From the NCBI RefSeq assembly GCF_014595955.1, contig NZ_JABVCF010000002.1, forward strand, positions 124,001 to 188,000: a stretch of 64,000 nucleotides of DNA, in the 5' to 3' direction. The stretch's first letter is position 1; the number at the start of each line of letters is the position of its first letter. This DNA is from Pseudaminobacter soli (ex Zhang et al. 2022). Lineage in GTDB: Bacteria; Pseudomonadota; Alphaproteobacteria; Rhizobiales; Rhizobiaceae. Positions 1-9,359 of the stretch are shown one piece after another. The translations under genes and the position numbers were made by a program. The notes under the pieces are model-generated. The model saw only the letters and a list, made by a program, of their open reading frames with translations, had not been told where the DNA came from and did no database searches.

Positions 1-1082
1 GCGGCGGCCGAATTGTCGATCACGAAATTGGAGGGCACGGTGAAGGTGACGCCCAAGCCGGGATGCATGAAGGTGTTGTCGCGGACATAGCCTTCCTCGG
101 GCGTGTCGCCGAAGAGCAGCCCGTCAACTCCGGCGAGGAAGGAATCACGGTCGGTCGCGCCCTTCTGCGCCCCGAACTGCCGTGCGTGCATGCGAGCGAG
201 TTCGATGCGCTGCGGGGCGTTCGGATGGCTGGCGAGGAAGTCCAGGCTGGGATCGGTCGCGCCGCTGATGCTGCGGAAATTGCTGTAGTCGGCCATCGAC
301 TGCAGGAAGCGCGCCGCGGCGGTCGGGTCATATCCGGCGAGGGCGACGGTCTTCACACCGATGGCGTCAGCCTCGAGTTCCTGATTGCGCGAAAACTGCG
401 CCAGCCTCAGCTTGCCGCGGATCAGCGCAACCTTGGCCGTGGGCGACTCGCCAAGGACGTCGGTGACGACCTTGGTGGCGAGGATCTCCTCAGCCTCTTT
501 CTGCTGCCGCTGCAGCCCGTGATTAGCCGTGACATGACCCATCTCGTGGGCGATGACGGCCGCCAGTTCCGCCGAATCGTTGGCCAGCGCGAGCAGACCG
601 CGCGTCACGTAAAGATAGCCGCCGGGCAGCGCGAAAGCGTTCACGTTGGGCGAGTTGAGGATGGTGATGCGATAGGTCTGGGTTGGATTGCTTGAGACAG
701 TCGTCAGGCTTCCCACCACCTTGGCGACCATGCGCTCGAGCTTCGGGTCCGAGTATTCGCCGCCATAGGTCGCAAGAATGCGGGGATGCTGGGCCCGCGC
801 CAATTCCGCAAGCCGGTCGTTACGCTCGACGGTGTCGACGGTTATCGGCCGGTCGGACGGCTGGAAATTCTGCTGTTCGACCGAATTCGGGAATGACTGG
901 CAGCCGGCCAGCAGCGTCGCCAGTCCGAGCGCGAGCAGGCGTCGGCTGTTCGCAACAGGGCGCGAATCGTCGGTTCTATGGAAGATGACCGGCAGGATCA
1001 GTTTCCTTCGTGTCGAGCGAATCGTGCCGTCAGATGCACCACGCAAAGCGCTATGCGCGTACCCCCTGCGACGCCCCGCCAT
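1..1082 (-). CDS. M48 family zinc metalloprotease, lipoprotein-like (3' end outside window)
   Basis: The reading frame stays open to the left edge, so the C-terminus is missing; about 360 residues are visible. It carries the zinc motif HEMGH (about residues 179-183 from the ATG at 1082) and the downstream QELEAD ligand region typical of M48 peptidases, which usually act in the envelope on misfolded or lipoprotein substrates. A hydrophobic stretch ending in LLAGC looks like a lipobox, but it lies about 60 residues after the only in-frame ATG. The true start may therefore be a non-ATG codon further in (a TTG lies at 1046). The family is clear; start and substrate are not. Confidence 0.8.
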   Translation of the reverse strand, partial: MAGRRRGYAHSALRGASDGTIRSTRRKLILPVIFHRTDDSRPVANSRRLLALGLATLLAGCQSFPNSVEQQNFQPSDRPITVDTVERNDRLAELARAQHPRILATYGGEYSDPKLERMVAKVVGSLTTVSSNPTQTYRITILNSPNVNAFALPGGYLYVTRGLLALANDSAELAAVIAHEMGHVTANHGLQRQQKEAEEILATKVVTDVLGESPTAKVALIRGKLRLAQFSRNQELEADAIGVKTVALAGYDPTAAARFLQSMADYSNFRSISGATDPSLDFLASHPNAPQRIELARMHARQFGAQKGATDRDSFLAGVDGLLFGDTPEEGYVRDNTFMHPGLGVTFTVPSNFVIDNSAA

Positions 1083-1118
1083 CCGATTTGCAAGCCTAAC
1101 GGCCCGTCTGCCCCAAGA

Positions 1119-1862
1119 TTATGTCGCCTTCCGGGCGAAGCGCCCTTCATTGCCAATATAGTGCTGGAAGGCGGCGGGTCCATCCTCGCCGAAGAAATCC
1201 GAGACCGGCCCGGCGGCGGCGATCCTTCCCGCTTCGATGAAGATGATCCGCGACGCCACCCGGCGGGCGTCATCCGGATGATGCGTCACGAAAAGCACGG
1301 TGAGGGCCCGCTCCGCCTGTAGTTCGAGCACTAGATCGAGCATCTCGTTGCGAAGCGCAGGGCCGAGCGATGCGAACGGCTCGTCCATCAGAAGCACGGG
1401 CCGGTCCCGCACCAGCGCGCGTGCAAGGGCCACGCGCTGCCTCTCGCCGCCGGAGAGTTCACGCGGCAGCCGCCGTTCCATGCCGGCGAGGCCGGTGCGG
1501 GCAAGGGCATCCGCAACATCGGCGTGATCCGTCTCCGTGAGCCGGAGCGAAGGCGAACGCCCCAGCCCGACATTCTTCGCCACGTCGATGTGGCCGAACA
1601 GATTGTTCTCCTGAAAAATCATCGAGACCGGCCTGCGGTCGGGCGGAAGCCCTGTCACATCATCGTTGCCGATGAGTATGCGGCCTGAGTCCGGCTCCCG
1701 AAAGCCGGCGATGAGGTCAAGAATCGTTGATTTTCCGGACCCACTTGGTCCCATCAGCGCCGTGATGGAGCCGGAAGGAACCTCCACATCGAAATCCATC
1801 GTCATGTCCGGATAGCTGAACCGGACGTGCTCCAGCCCGATCCCCGCCGCTTCCTTGCTCAT
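1119..1862 (-). CDS. thiQ: Thiamine ABC transporter, ATP-binding subunit
   Basis: This 247-residue ABC ATPase has Walker A GPSGSGKS at residues 38-45, the signature LSGGERQ, and Walker B ending in [11 protein letters not shown]. It is last in a three-gene operon and its ATG overlaps the end of the permease gene by 4 bases (ATGA). Single ATPase domain, length and order (binding protein, fused permease, ATPase) match ThiBPQ, which imports thiamine and thiamine diphosphate. The TPP riboswitch ahead of the operon supports the substrate. The substrate could not be told from this protein alone. Confidence 0.9.
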   Translation of the reverse strand: MSKEAAGIGLEHVRFSYPDMTMDFDVEVPSGSITALMGPSGSGKSTILDLIAGFREPDSGRILIGNDDVTGLPPDRRPVSMIFQENNLFGHIDVAKNVGLGRSPSLRLTETDHADVADALARTGLAGMERRLPRELSGGERQRVALARALVRDRPVLLMDEPFASLGPALRNEMLDLVLELQAERALTVLFVTHHPDDARRVASRIIFIEAGRIAAAGPVSDFFGEDGPAAFQHYIGNEGRFARKAT

Positions 1863-3475
1863 CGCGCCCTACTCCGCCCAAGCCGCTCCGCAAGAACCAT
1901 CAGCCCCAGGCAGATGAGGCCGAGCAGCAGCGCCAGACCCGCCGCATCCGCGGTGCGGTAGCTGCCCATGCGGGTCAGCAGCAGATAGGGCAGGGTCTGC
2001 ACGGCGTCGCTGCCGAACAAAGCGACCACACCCAAGTCACCCAGTGACAGCGCCATCGCGAATGCCGCGGCCATGGCAAGCGCCCGTTTCAATACTGGCC
2101 AGTCCACGAGGCGCAATCGGGCCCATCCGCGAATGCCGAGAGCGGCACAGAGGCGGTCGTGGCGCTCGGCGGCGGCATCATAGGCGGGGCGAATGGCGCG
2201 GACCGCGAAAGGCATGGCCATCACCGCGTTCACCGAGACGATCATGGCTGGCGCGATGGCGAAGACATCGGCGAAGCGCCGCACCAGGATGAACCAGCCG
2301 GCGCCGACGACGATTGGCGGCACGACGAGGATGAAGCCCGCACCGGTGTCCATCAGCCTGTCCAACAACGAGCCGGAGCCGCCCCTGCGCAAAGACACCG
2401 CTCGGCGTGCAGCAACGAGCGCAAGGGCCAGCGAGACGGACAGGAGCGAGGCTGCTAGCGCAAGGACCACGCTGGTCGCGGCCGCGTTCCGTACTGAGTC
2501 CTCGCCGGCCAGCCGTGACAGATCGGCCTGCACTCCCGATGCGACAGTCGCCACCAGCGGACCAAGGACAAACAGCACGGCCAGGCTCAGCAGTACAGCG
2601 TTTAGGATCGTCTCGGACCGGCCTGCCACGGGCAGGCGGGGAGATGCCACGTTCAGGTTGGCGTCTCCTGCCGCGTTGGCGCCCAGCCGCGTGAGCACTG
2701 CCAGCGCCGCAATCGTGATCACGACCTGTAGTGCCGTGAGCGCCACCGCCCGGGCCGGATCGAAGTCGAAACGCAGGGCCTGGTAGATCGCCACCTCCAG
2801 GGTCGTCGCGCGCGGTCCGCCGCCGAGCGTCAGCACCAGCGTGAAGGAGGTGACGCAAAGCATGAACACGAGTCCCGCCGCGCCGGGGAGGGCGCTGCGC
2901 AGGACCGGCCATTCGATGATGCGGAAGGAGGGAAGCGCGCCCATGCCGAGTTGGCTGGAGAGGCGCCAGTAGTCGGGGCTGACGATGTCCAGCGCTTCGA
3001 GGAAAAGCCGCGTCGCCAGCGGCAGATTGAAGAAGACGTGGGCGATCAATATGCCCGATAGGCCGTAGATGCCCTGCCAAGGTCCGCCGGCGATCCAGCC
3101 GAAAAGGCCGGAGAGATAGCCGGCCCGGCCGAACAGCTCGAGCAACCCGAGAGCCGCCACGATCGCCGGAAGCGCCAACGGAAGCGCGAAGAGGCGCAGG
3201 ATCAGGGCGCGTCCGGGGAAGCTGGGGTGGCGCGACAGCGCGCGCGCCAGGAGCAGGGCAGGTGCCACCGACAAGATGGTGGAAAGTGCCGCCTGCCAGA
3301 TCGTGAAGCCGGCGACTCGGAACAGGTAGGGATCGAACGCGTCGACGGCGTTTCGCCACTCGCGCCATCCCTCGAGGATGAGGCCGAGGAACGCGCCGCC
3401 GATGAGAAGGGCGACCGCGCTCAGCGCGGCGATGCCGGCGAGGATGCGGGGGTTGGTGGGAGGCGCCTTACGCAT
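1859..3475 (-). CDS. thiP: Thiamine ABC transporter, fused permease
   Basis: This 538-residue protein is a tandem fusion of two binding-protein-dependent permease domains with many hydrophobic helices, the usual ThiP architecture and length. It would form the whole membrane channel and pair with a ThiQ dimer. The chosen ATG gives a short basic start (MRKAPP) before the first helix. The gene is separated from thiB by 267 bases filled with an inverted-repeat element, unlike the tight spacing usual for this operon, so transcription must read through it from the riboswitch. Confidence 0.9.
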   Translation of the reverse strand: MRKAPPTNPRILAGIAALSAVALLIGGAFLGLILEGWREWRNAVDAFDPYLFRVAGFTIWQAALSTILSVAPALLLARALSRHPSFPGRALILRLFALPLALPAIVAALGLLELFGRAGYLSGLFGWIAGGPWQGIYGLSGILIAHVFFNLPLATRLFLEALDIVSPDYWRLSSQLGMGALPSFRIIEWPVLRSALPGAAGLVFMLCVTSFTLVLTLGGGPRATTLEVAIYQALRFDFDPARAVALTALQVVITIAALAVLTRLGANAAGDANLNVASPRLPVAGRSETILNAVLLSLAVLFVLGPLVATVASGVQADLSRLAGEDSVRNAAATSVVLALAASLLSVSLALALVAARRAVSLRRGGSGSLLDRLMDTGAGFILVVPPIVVGAGWFILVRRFADVFAIAPAMIVSVNAVMAMPFAVRAIRPAYDAAAERHDRLCAALGIRGWARLRLVDWPVLKRALAMAAAFAMALSLGDLGVVALFGSDAVQTLPYLLLTRMGSYRTADAAGLALLLGLICLGLMVLAERLGRSRAR

Positions 3476-3545
3476 GAGGCGCCACTGGGTGCGGCGCGTT
3501 CGCCGTCAAAAGAAAACGATGTGGTCTTCCGGGAAGCCTGGAGTT

Positions 3546-3707
3546 GCCCCTCACTGTCCTGCCGGACATCTCTCCCCGTACACGGGGAGAGAGATGCCGG
3601 CCGCGCTTGCTTCGCCAATCGCTGGCGCTGAAGGTGTGCGTAGGCGGTGCCGCGCTTCCCTTCTCCCCGTCCAACGGGGAGAAGGTGCCGGCAGGCGGAT
3701 GAGGGGC
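3546..3707. repeat. Large inverted-repeat element between thiB and thiP
   Basis: Two hairpins face each other. One centres on CTCCCCGTACACGGGGAG (about 3572-3589), the other on CTTCTCCCCG with CGGGGAGAAG (about 3659-3684). The outer flanks also match in inverted orientation (GCCCCTCA against TGAGGGGC; TGCCGG against CCGGCA). This resembles the RIME-type palindromic repeats known from rhizobial genomes. One related arm recurs at 18353-18410. It sits inside the thiBPQ transcript and could act as a partial terminator or processing site. Confidence 0.75.
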
Positions 3708-3742
3708 GGCGCTGACGTTCAAGGGATTACACTAACGGAATT

Positions 3743-4750
3743 TCACTCGCTCATCGCCGCGAGCCAATCGTCCACCCACTGCTTCCGATGGGCCGCCACC
3801 TCTTCCGGCGTGAAGGACAGCGTCTTTTCCGGCTTCACCAGAGTATCGAAAGCGGGGTCGAGCGGCTTCTCGGTCTTCCCCGCAGGCAGCATCCAGTTGG
3901 TCTCGGGAATGACATCCTGGAACTTGGGGCCAGTCATGAATTCGAGGAACTGCTTCGAAAGCGGATTGCCCGCGCCCACCGTCGTCATGCCCGCGACCTC
4001 GACCTGGAGGTAATGTCCCTCCGAAAACGAGGAGGCCTTGTACCTGTCGGTCTTCTCGGCAATCAGGTGGTAGGCGGGCGAGGTGGTGTAGGAGAGCACC
4101 ATCGGTGCCTCGCCCTTCGTGAACAGGCCATAGGCCTCGCTCCAGCCTGGGGTCACGGTCAGAACCCGCTTACGAAGTTTCTGCCAGGCCTCCTTCGCGT
4201 CGTCGCCATAGACCGAGCGTACCCAGAGCAGGAGCCCCAAGCCCGGCGTGGAGGTGCGGGGATCCTGGATAACAATCTTCTGGGACGGGTCGCCCTCGAC
4301 AAGCTCTCTCAGGCTTTTCGGCGGATTCGGCAGAGCCTGGGAGTCGTAGACCACGGCGAAATAGCCGTAGTCGAACGGGACGAAGGTGTCGTCGCTCCAG
4401 CCACCCGGCACCTGAAGCCCGGCGGTGTCGATCCCCGATTGCGCGAAGAGACCGGTCGCCTTGGCTTCGGCGGTAAGATTGGTGTCGAGCCCAAGCACGA
4501 TGTCGGCCTTGGTCGATGCGCCTTCCAGCTTCACCCGGCTGAGCAGCGCCACTCCGTCCGCCACCGACACGAATTTCACATCGCAGCCGCACTCGGCCTG
4601 GAAGGCCTTCTCGACCTGCGGGCCGGGGCCCCATTCCGAGGTGAAGCTTTCGTAGGTGTAGACCGTGAGGGTTTTCTCCTGCGCAGTTGCCGGAACAGCG
4701 GCGAATGCGAGAAGGAAAGTCGAACAAAGCAGAGTTTTGAACGTGCGCAT
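3743..4750 (-). CDS. thiB: Thiamine-binding periplasmic protein
   Basis: This 335-residue protein begins with a clear signal peptide ([19 protein letters not shown], cleaved after ATA) followed by a mature domain of the ThiB/ABC type 1 solute-binding class ([23 protein letters not shown]). It would capture thiamine in the periplasm and hand it to ThiP. The ATG at 4750 was chosen because it starts the signal peptide; the longer open frame upstream runs through the riboswitch and is not coding. It is the first gene after the TPP riboswitch. Confidence 0.92.
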   Translation of the reverse strand: MRTFKTLLCSTFLLAFAAVPATAQEKTLTVYTYESFTSEWGPGPQVEKAFQAECGCDVKFVSVADGVALLSRVKLEGASTKADIVLGLDTNLTAEAKATGLFAQSGIDTAGLQVPGGWSDDTFVPFDYGYFAVVYDSQALPNPPKSLRELVEGDPSQKIVIQDPRTSTPGLGLLLWVRSVYGDDAKEAWQKLRKRVLTVTPGWSEAYGLFTKGEAPMVLSYTTSPAYHLIAEKTDRYKASSFSEGHYLQVEVAGMTTVGAGNPLSKQFLEFMTGPKFQDVIPETNWMLPAGKTEKPLDPAFDTLVKPEKTLSFTPEEVAAHRKQWVDDWLAAMSE

Positions 4751-4803
4751 GACGCCTCCATACTTTCGAGTTGAAGGGAATTGGCGCCCGGACCGTCCGA
4801 TCG

Positions 4804-4912
4804 CATCTAATCCCTCCGCCGGTACGAGCCGGATCAGGTTCAGCGGGTTGGCAGCTCTGCCTCTCAGCGGGCCGCGAATCGACGCGGCCGGCACCCCGTT
4901 AGAGCGGGGCGA
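4804..4912 (-). promoter_or_regulatory. TPP riboswitch (THI element) controlling thiBPQ
   Basis: Read on the minus strand the region holds the conserved TPP-riboswitch blocks in order: GGGGTGCC, then CTGAGAG, then ACCCGCTGAACCTGATCC, then TACCGGCGGAGGGATTAGA. It ends about 55 bases before the thiB ATG. By established knowledge it binds thiamine diphosphate and lowers expression of the downstream thiamine genes. Only the minus-strand operon is controlled; the divergent pyrophosphokinase gene starts outside it. Confidence 0.95.
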
Positions 4913-4992
4913 ACATTAGGCCGCGCAACCTCAAGGCGCAAGCCGCATCCGCGCCCTTCATTCCAGCCATCCCACGTGTTAAGCGCCGGCCC

Positions 4993-5637
4993 ATGACCAG
5001 TTTCACGCTCCTTCTCGGAGGCGATTTCGTTCCGACCTCCGCCATCAGGCGGCGTGTAGCGGGAACGCGCGTGATCGCCGCTGACGGCGGCATGCGCCAT
5101 GCGCAGGCGCTCGGGATTGTCCCGGAACTCTGGGTGGGGGACTTCGATTCCGTTCCTGACGACCTGCCGGAGTCGCTCCTGAGCGTGCCTCGGCAGAGTT
5201 TTGCGCGAGACAAGGACAAGACCGACGGAGAACTCGCCGTCGAGGTCGCCCTGACGAACGGGGCGACCTCACTGCTGATGGTCGGAGCCTTCGGTGGAGG
5301 GCGGAGCGATCATGAGTTTCTTCACCTGTCCATGGCGTTGAGGCTGGCTACGCAGGGCATTCCGGTAATGCTGACCAGTGGGCTCCAGGAAGGCGTCCCG
5401 CTTCTGCCCGGCCGGGCAGAATTCGATTATCCGGAGGATACGCTCTTCAGCATTATCGCGTTTTCCGAGCTCTCCGGCCTGTCGGTGGCGGGTGCCAAGT
5501 GGCCGCTCGACCGTGTGGAGGTGGAGTTCGGCTCGTCGCTCACCCTCTCCAACGAGACGCGCGGGCGGCTTTCGATCTCCCTCGGCAGCGGGCGGGCCAT
5601 GCTGATCGCGCATTTGAACGAACAAGAAAGAGACTGA
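4993..5637 (+). CDS. Thiamine pyrophosphokinase
   Basis: This 214-residue protein fits thiamine pyrophosphokinase, which transfers a pyrophosphate from ATP to thiamine to make TPP. The N-terminal catalytic part shows VIAADGGMRHA and VGDFDSVPDD, hallmark acidic motifs of the family, then DKDKTDGELAV and a GGRSDHEFLH segment; the C-terminal part would be the thiamine-binding domain. It is divergent from thiBPQ, so uptake and activation of thiamine are adjacent. Its TGA abuts the ATG of the next gene directly, indicating co-translation. Confidence 0.88.
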   Translation: MTSFTLLLGGDFVPTSAIRRRVAGTRVIAADGGMRHAQALGIVPELWVGDFDSVPDDLPESLLSVPRQSFARDKDKTDGELAVEVALTNGATSLLMVGAFGGGRSDHEFLHLSMALRLATQGIPVMLTSGLQEGVPLLPGRAEFDYPEDTLFSIIAFSELSGLSVAGAKWPLDRVEVEFGSSLTLSNETRGRLSISLGSGRAMLIAHLNEQERD

Positions 5638-7452
5638 ATGGCGCCGCCACTTCTTGCGCTCGACGGAATTCGCCTCACTTTCGGTGGAACGCCCCTGCTC
5701 GACGGAGCATCTCTCTCCGTTGGCCCGGGCGATCGCATCGCCCTCGTCGGCCGTAACGGCTCGGGCAAGTCGACGCTGCTCAAGATCGCCGCCGGTATGG
5801 TCGAGCCGCAGGACGGCGAGGTCTTTCGCCAGCCGTCGGCAACGATCCGCTATCTCCCACAGGTTCCGGACTTGGAGGGATTCGCCACGACCCGCGACTA
5901 TGTGGAGGCGGGGCTGGGCCCGGCCGACGACCCCTATCGCGCCATCTACCTGCTCGAAAATCTCGGGCTTACCGGTCAGGAGGCCCCGGAAAACCTGTCG
6001 GGCGGCGAGGCACGCCGCGCCGCGCTCGCCCGCGTGCTGGCGCCGGAGCCGGACATCCTGCTTCTCGACGAGCCTACCAACCATCTCGATCTCGCCACCA
6101 TCGAATGGCTCGAGGACGAACTCTCCCGGTCGAGGTCGGCGCTCGTGCTGATCTCGCATGACCGACGCTTCCTGGAGCGGGTCAGCCGGGCAACCGTCTG
6201 GCTGGACAGGGGACAGACGCGCCGGCTGGAGCAGGGCTTTGCCGCCTTCGAGGAATGGCGCGACACAATCCTGGAGGAGGAAGAGCGCGAGCAGCACAAA
6301 CTCGCCCGCCAGATCGTGCGCGAGGAACACTGGCTGCGCTACGGCGTGACTGCGCGTCGCAAGCGCAACATGCGCCGGCTGGGCGAACTGCAGGATATGC
6401 GCGTTCGTCTGCGCAGCCATCGCGGGCCGGAAGGCCTCGCCAACCTGAACGCCAGCGAGGCGGCCGAATCCGGCAAGCTGGTGATCGAAGCGAAGGCGAT
6501 ATCCAAACGCTTCGACGACCTGCTCGTCGTCGACAACTTCTCCACCCGGATCGGCCGCGGCGCCCGGATTGGCCTTGTCGGCCCCAACGGCGCCGGCAAG
6601 ACGACGCTGCTGAAGATGCTGACCGGTGCGCTCGATCCCGACACAGGTACGGTGCGGCTCGGCGTCAATCTCGAGATCGCCACACTCGACCAGAAGCGGA
6701 GCGTCGATCCTGACGAGACGCTTGCGCACTTTCTCACCGACGGTCGGGGCGAGACGCTGGTCGTGAACGGCGAGGAGAAGCATGTCGTCTCCTACATGAA
6801 GGATTTCCTGTTCAAGCCCGAGCAGGCGCGCACGCCGATCCGCGAACTGTCGGGCGGCGAACGGGCGCGCCTGATCCTCGCCCGTGTGCTGGCGCGGCCC
6901 TCCAACCTGCTAGTGCTCGACGAGCCGACCAACGACCTCGACATGGAGACGCTGGATCTCTTGCAGGAACTGGTCTCCGGCTATGCCGGCACCGTGCTGC
7001 TCGTCAGCCACGACCGCGATTTCCTCGACCGCACCGTCTCCAGCATCATCGCGCCCGAAGGCGACGGCAAATGGGTCGAGTATGCCGGCGGCTATAACGA
7101 CATGCTCGCGCAGCGCGGCGGCACGAAGCTCGGCGACCGTAAGCGCGGCGCCGAGCCCGAGCAGGCCGGCCCGAAGGCGGAAGCCGTCCGGCCGGCGCAG
7201 AAGTCGCCCAGCCAAAAACTCTCATTCAAGCAGAAATTCGCACTGGAGAACCTGCCCAAGAAGATCGAGACCGTATCGGCGTCGATCTCGGCGTTGGAGG
7301 ACAGGATCGCCGATCCGTCCTTCTACGAGCGTGATCCCGGCTCGTTTCAGAAGACCATCGCCGCGCTCGACAAGGAGCGCGAGACTCTCAAGGCCCTAGA
7401 GGACGAGTGGCTTGAGCTGGAGATGCTGAGGGAAGAACTCGAGGGCAGCTGA
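5638..7452 (+). CDS. ABC-F family ATPase (Uup-like)
   Basis: This 604-residue soluble protein has two ABC domains in tandem without membrane helices: Walker A GRNGSGKS near residue 40 with LSGGEAR, then GPNGAGKT with LSGGERAR, each with a LLLDEPTNHLD or VLDEPTNDLD Walker B. A charged linker and a C-terminal coiled coil (from about residue 520) match the Uup/ABC-F class, which acts on ribosomes or DNA rather than in transport. It starts immediately after the pyrophosphokinase stop codon. A strong hairpin follows at 7463-7492. Confidence 0.88.
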   Translation: MAPPLLALDGIRLTFGGTPLLDGASLSVGPGDRIALVGRNGSGKSTLLKIAAGMVEPQDGEVFRQPSATIRYLPQVPDLEGFATTRDYVEAGLGPADDPYRAIYLLENLGLTGQEAPENLSGGEARRAALARVLAPEPDILLLDEPTNHLDLATIEWLEDELSRSRSALVLISHDRRFLERVSRATVWLDRGQTRRLEQGFAAFEEWRDTILEEEEREQHKLARQIVREEHWLRYGVTARRKRNMRRLGELQDMRVRLRSHRGPEGLANLNASEAAESGKLVIEAKAISKRFDDLLVVDNFSTRIGRGARIGLVGPNGAGKTTLLKMLTGALDPDTGTVRLGVNLEIATLDQKRSVDPDETLAHFLTDGRGETLVVNGEEKHVVSYMKDFLFKPEQARTPIRELSGGERARLILARVLARPSNLLVLDEPTNDLDMETLDLLQELVSGYAGTVLLVSHDRDFLDRTVSSIIAPEGDGKWVEYAGGYNDMLAQRGGTKLGDRKRGAEPEQAGPKAEAVRPAQKSPSQKLSFKQKFALENLPKKIETVSASISALEDRIADPSFYERDPGSFQKTIAALDKERETLKALEDEWLELEMLREELEGS

Positions 7453-7462
7453 GCCCATCGTT

Positions 7463-7492
7463 GAAGCCCTGGAAGTGCCATTCCAGGGCTTC
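7463..7492. terminator. Hairpin between convergent genes
   Basis: The arms GAAGCCCTGGAA and TTCCAGGGCTTC pair perfectly over 12 bp around a 6-base loop, between the end of the ABC-F gene and the end of the minus-strand gene beyond it. There is no clear U-tract on either strand, so it may be a weak bidirectional terminator or an mRNA 3' stabiliser. Confidence 0.6.
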
Positions 7493-7510
7493 TGAGGGGC
7501 GACCTAGTCG

Positions 7511-9289
7511 TCAGCCGCTACGCGCCGCCTGCCAGGCCTTCAAGGCCTCATCGAACACCTTCGCGCCCGGGATGCCCTTTTCCATGGTGAATAGCGCGCG
7601 CCGGCCCGATTTGTATTGAACCGGCACGTCGATCCACGACATGCTGCTGAGCAGACGTGTGTTGGCCTCGATCTCGGGCTTCGAGTCGTTCAGCGCGATC
7701 AGGAAGAAGCCATCGGCGATCTTCGCCGGGATCCCGAGAAGCGGGCTGCCCGCCTCCTGCTCCGAGCCCTTCAACGACATCCGCAGCACGTTTTCGATGC
7801 CGCCGCCTTCAAAACCCTGGGGCGTCAGGAAGATCATCTCGACGATGTGGCTTGCCGGCAGGGACTGATCCGCGTTGCGACGTATCGTCATGCGAAGCCG
7901 CACGTCCTTGCCCGGGATCGTTGCCTCGGCGCGAATGGCCGGCTCCGGCGGCAGGTCGCCGCCGGGCGATTCCTGGACCACCGACCAGACGATCGTGCCG
8001 GGCTCGGCCGACGCCTCGGCGACGCTGGTGCGCTCCTCATAGAAGATCGCCCGCTGACCGACCGGGACCGAGGCCTCCTGCTGCCCGGCCTGCGGGGCGG
8101 CCTCTCCAGGCGGGTTCTGCGCGGGCGCAGGCGGCTCTGCCGCGTCCGCGGCCGGTGGCGTTTGCGTCGTCTCGGCAGCAGCAGTCTCCTGCGACTGCTC
8201 TGCCGGAGCGGATGCAGGCGGCTCCGGCATGGCCGGCGCGGTGGCGGCGGCAAGCGAGGTACCTTCGCCGAGTACAGGCGGCCCGCCGGCGGGACCCATG
8301 TCCGTCTCGGTTCCGTCGGCATTGAGCCGCTGCGTGAACTTCACCGGCGCCGTCGACGCCGGATTGGCATCGCTTTCAGCAGGAGCGGTATTGTCGGCCT
8401 CCGCAGCCGGTTCGGCGGTATCGTCCGGGGGCTCCGTCGCAGCCACGTCCTCCTGTGGCGCCTCGGCAGGTTCCTCCGGCGTCGAGGCGAATTGCTCAGG
8501 AGTGGCAAAGCCGGGGATGCCTGCATTCGCCAGAACGTTGCCGATGCTGTCGCGCGCCACCCAGGCGCCAGCCGCGGCACCGATGACGAGCACAACGGCC
8601 ATGCCGGCTGCAATCAGGCGACCGGATATGGCGGGCCGGCGAGTAGAGTTGCGAGCACGTCTGGCTTCCAATCGCGACGCCAGTCGCTCGCTGTCGTCCG
8701 CTTCCGTGGCGAAGGAAAACTCCTCGTAGCGGTCGGTCTCGTAGCCCTGGTTCTCGTAGCGATCGTGTTCGAACCGATCGCTCCGTTCAGGCTCCTCCGT
8801 TACGGCGTCCTCGGCTGGCGCGGAGAGCTGCGGCAGGGGCTCGGGCGCTGGCAGCGTCTTCTGGATCGGGGTTGCCGGCAGAATCTCTGGAATCGACGCA
8901 GTGAGCGCCGGCTTGGGGGGCACGCTGGCTGCGGGTTTCTGAGGGGCAGGAGCTTCGGGCGTTCGCGGAGGAACCGGCTGCGGCGCCTTCGTTGCAGGTT
9001 GCCTCAGCGGAGCCCGCGACTCCGGGTTCTTAAGTGATTCGAAGACGCTTTCGAGTTCGGCCAGCGGATCGGACGGCTTGGGCGTATACTCGGCCTCCAC
9101 CTTGACGATGGCGTCTTCGAGAGCCTGCTTCTGCCTTGCCATCACCGCTTCTGGCAGCGGCGGATTCATCGCCGCCAGCTTGCTGGAGATGGTGATGCGT
9201 GCCTTTTCGTACACCTTCTCCCGCGTCTGCGGCGTGGTATCGGAAAGGCCCTCCAGCGTCTTCTTCAGGACCGCTACGAAATCTGCCAT
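7511..9289 (-). CDS. Pro/Ala-rich single-pass membrane protein of unknown function
   Basis: I do not recognise a named family. The 592 residues split into a helical N-terminus (MADFVAVLKKTLEGLS to about residue 70), a Pro/Ala/Glu-rich linker, a Tyr/Arg/Asp-rich patch (HDRYENQGYETDRYEEF), one membrane helix (AAGMAVVLVIGAAAGAWVA, about residues 225-245), a long acidic Ala/Pro/Glu linker, and a conserved-looking C-terminal domain of about 180 residues with beta-rich segments. The layout suggests a cytoplasmic N-terminus and a periplasmic C-terminal domain held away from the membrane. MADF at 9289 was chosen over an upstream ATG with a short non-conserved lead. It lies downstream of purA on the same strand. 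Confidence 0.75.
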   Translation of the reverse strand: MADFVAVLKKTLEGLSDTTPQTREKVYEKARITISSKLAAMNPPLPEAVMARQKQALEDAIVKVEAEYTPKPSDPLAELESVFESLKNPESRAPLRQPATKAPQPVPPRTPEAPAPQKPAASVPPKPALTASIPEILPATPIQKTLPAPEPLPQLSAPAEDAVTEEPERSDRFEHDRYENQGYETDRYEEFSFATEADDSERLASRLEARRARNSTRRPAISGRLIAAGMAVVLVIGAAAGAWVARDSIGNVLANAGIPGFATPEQFASTPEEPAEAPQEDVAATEPPDDTAEPAAEADNTAPAESDANPASTAPVKFTQRLNADGTETDMGPAGGPPVLGEGTSLAAATAPAMPEPPASAPAEQSQETAAAETTQTPPAADAAEPPAPAQNPPGEAAPQAGQQEASVPVGQRAIFYEERTSVAEASAEPGTIVWSVVQESPGGDLPPEPAIRAEATIPGKDVRLRMTIRRNADQSLPASHIVEMIFLTPQGFEGGGIENVLRMSLKGSEQEAGSPLLGIPAKIADGFFLIALNDSKPEIEANTRLLSSMSWIDVPVQYKSGRRALFTMEKGIPGAKVFDEALKAWQAARSG

Positions 9290-9359
9290 TCTATTGTCGA
9301 CCTGTGGTCCCAAATGTCCCGCGACGTGCCGAAGCAGTACAAATCAAGGTTGCGGGAAG

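Noticed and set aside
4751-4894. Longer thiB start upstream
   Set aside because: The extension would translate the TPP riboswitch and lacks conserved sequence; the signal peptide begins at 4750.
5269-6783. Long minus-strand frame opposite the ABC-F gene
   Set aside because: It is the antisense shadow of the ABC-F ATPase in GC-rich DNA; it has no recognisable domain or ribosome-binding site.
7616-9037. Plus-strand 473-codon frame
   Set aside because: Antisense to the Pro/Ala-rich membrane protein gene, Arg/Gly-rich and without any family feature.
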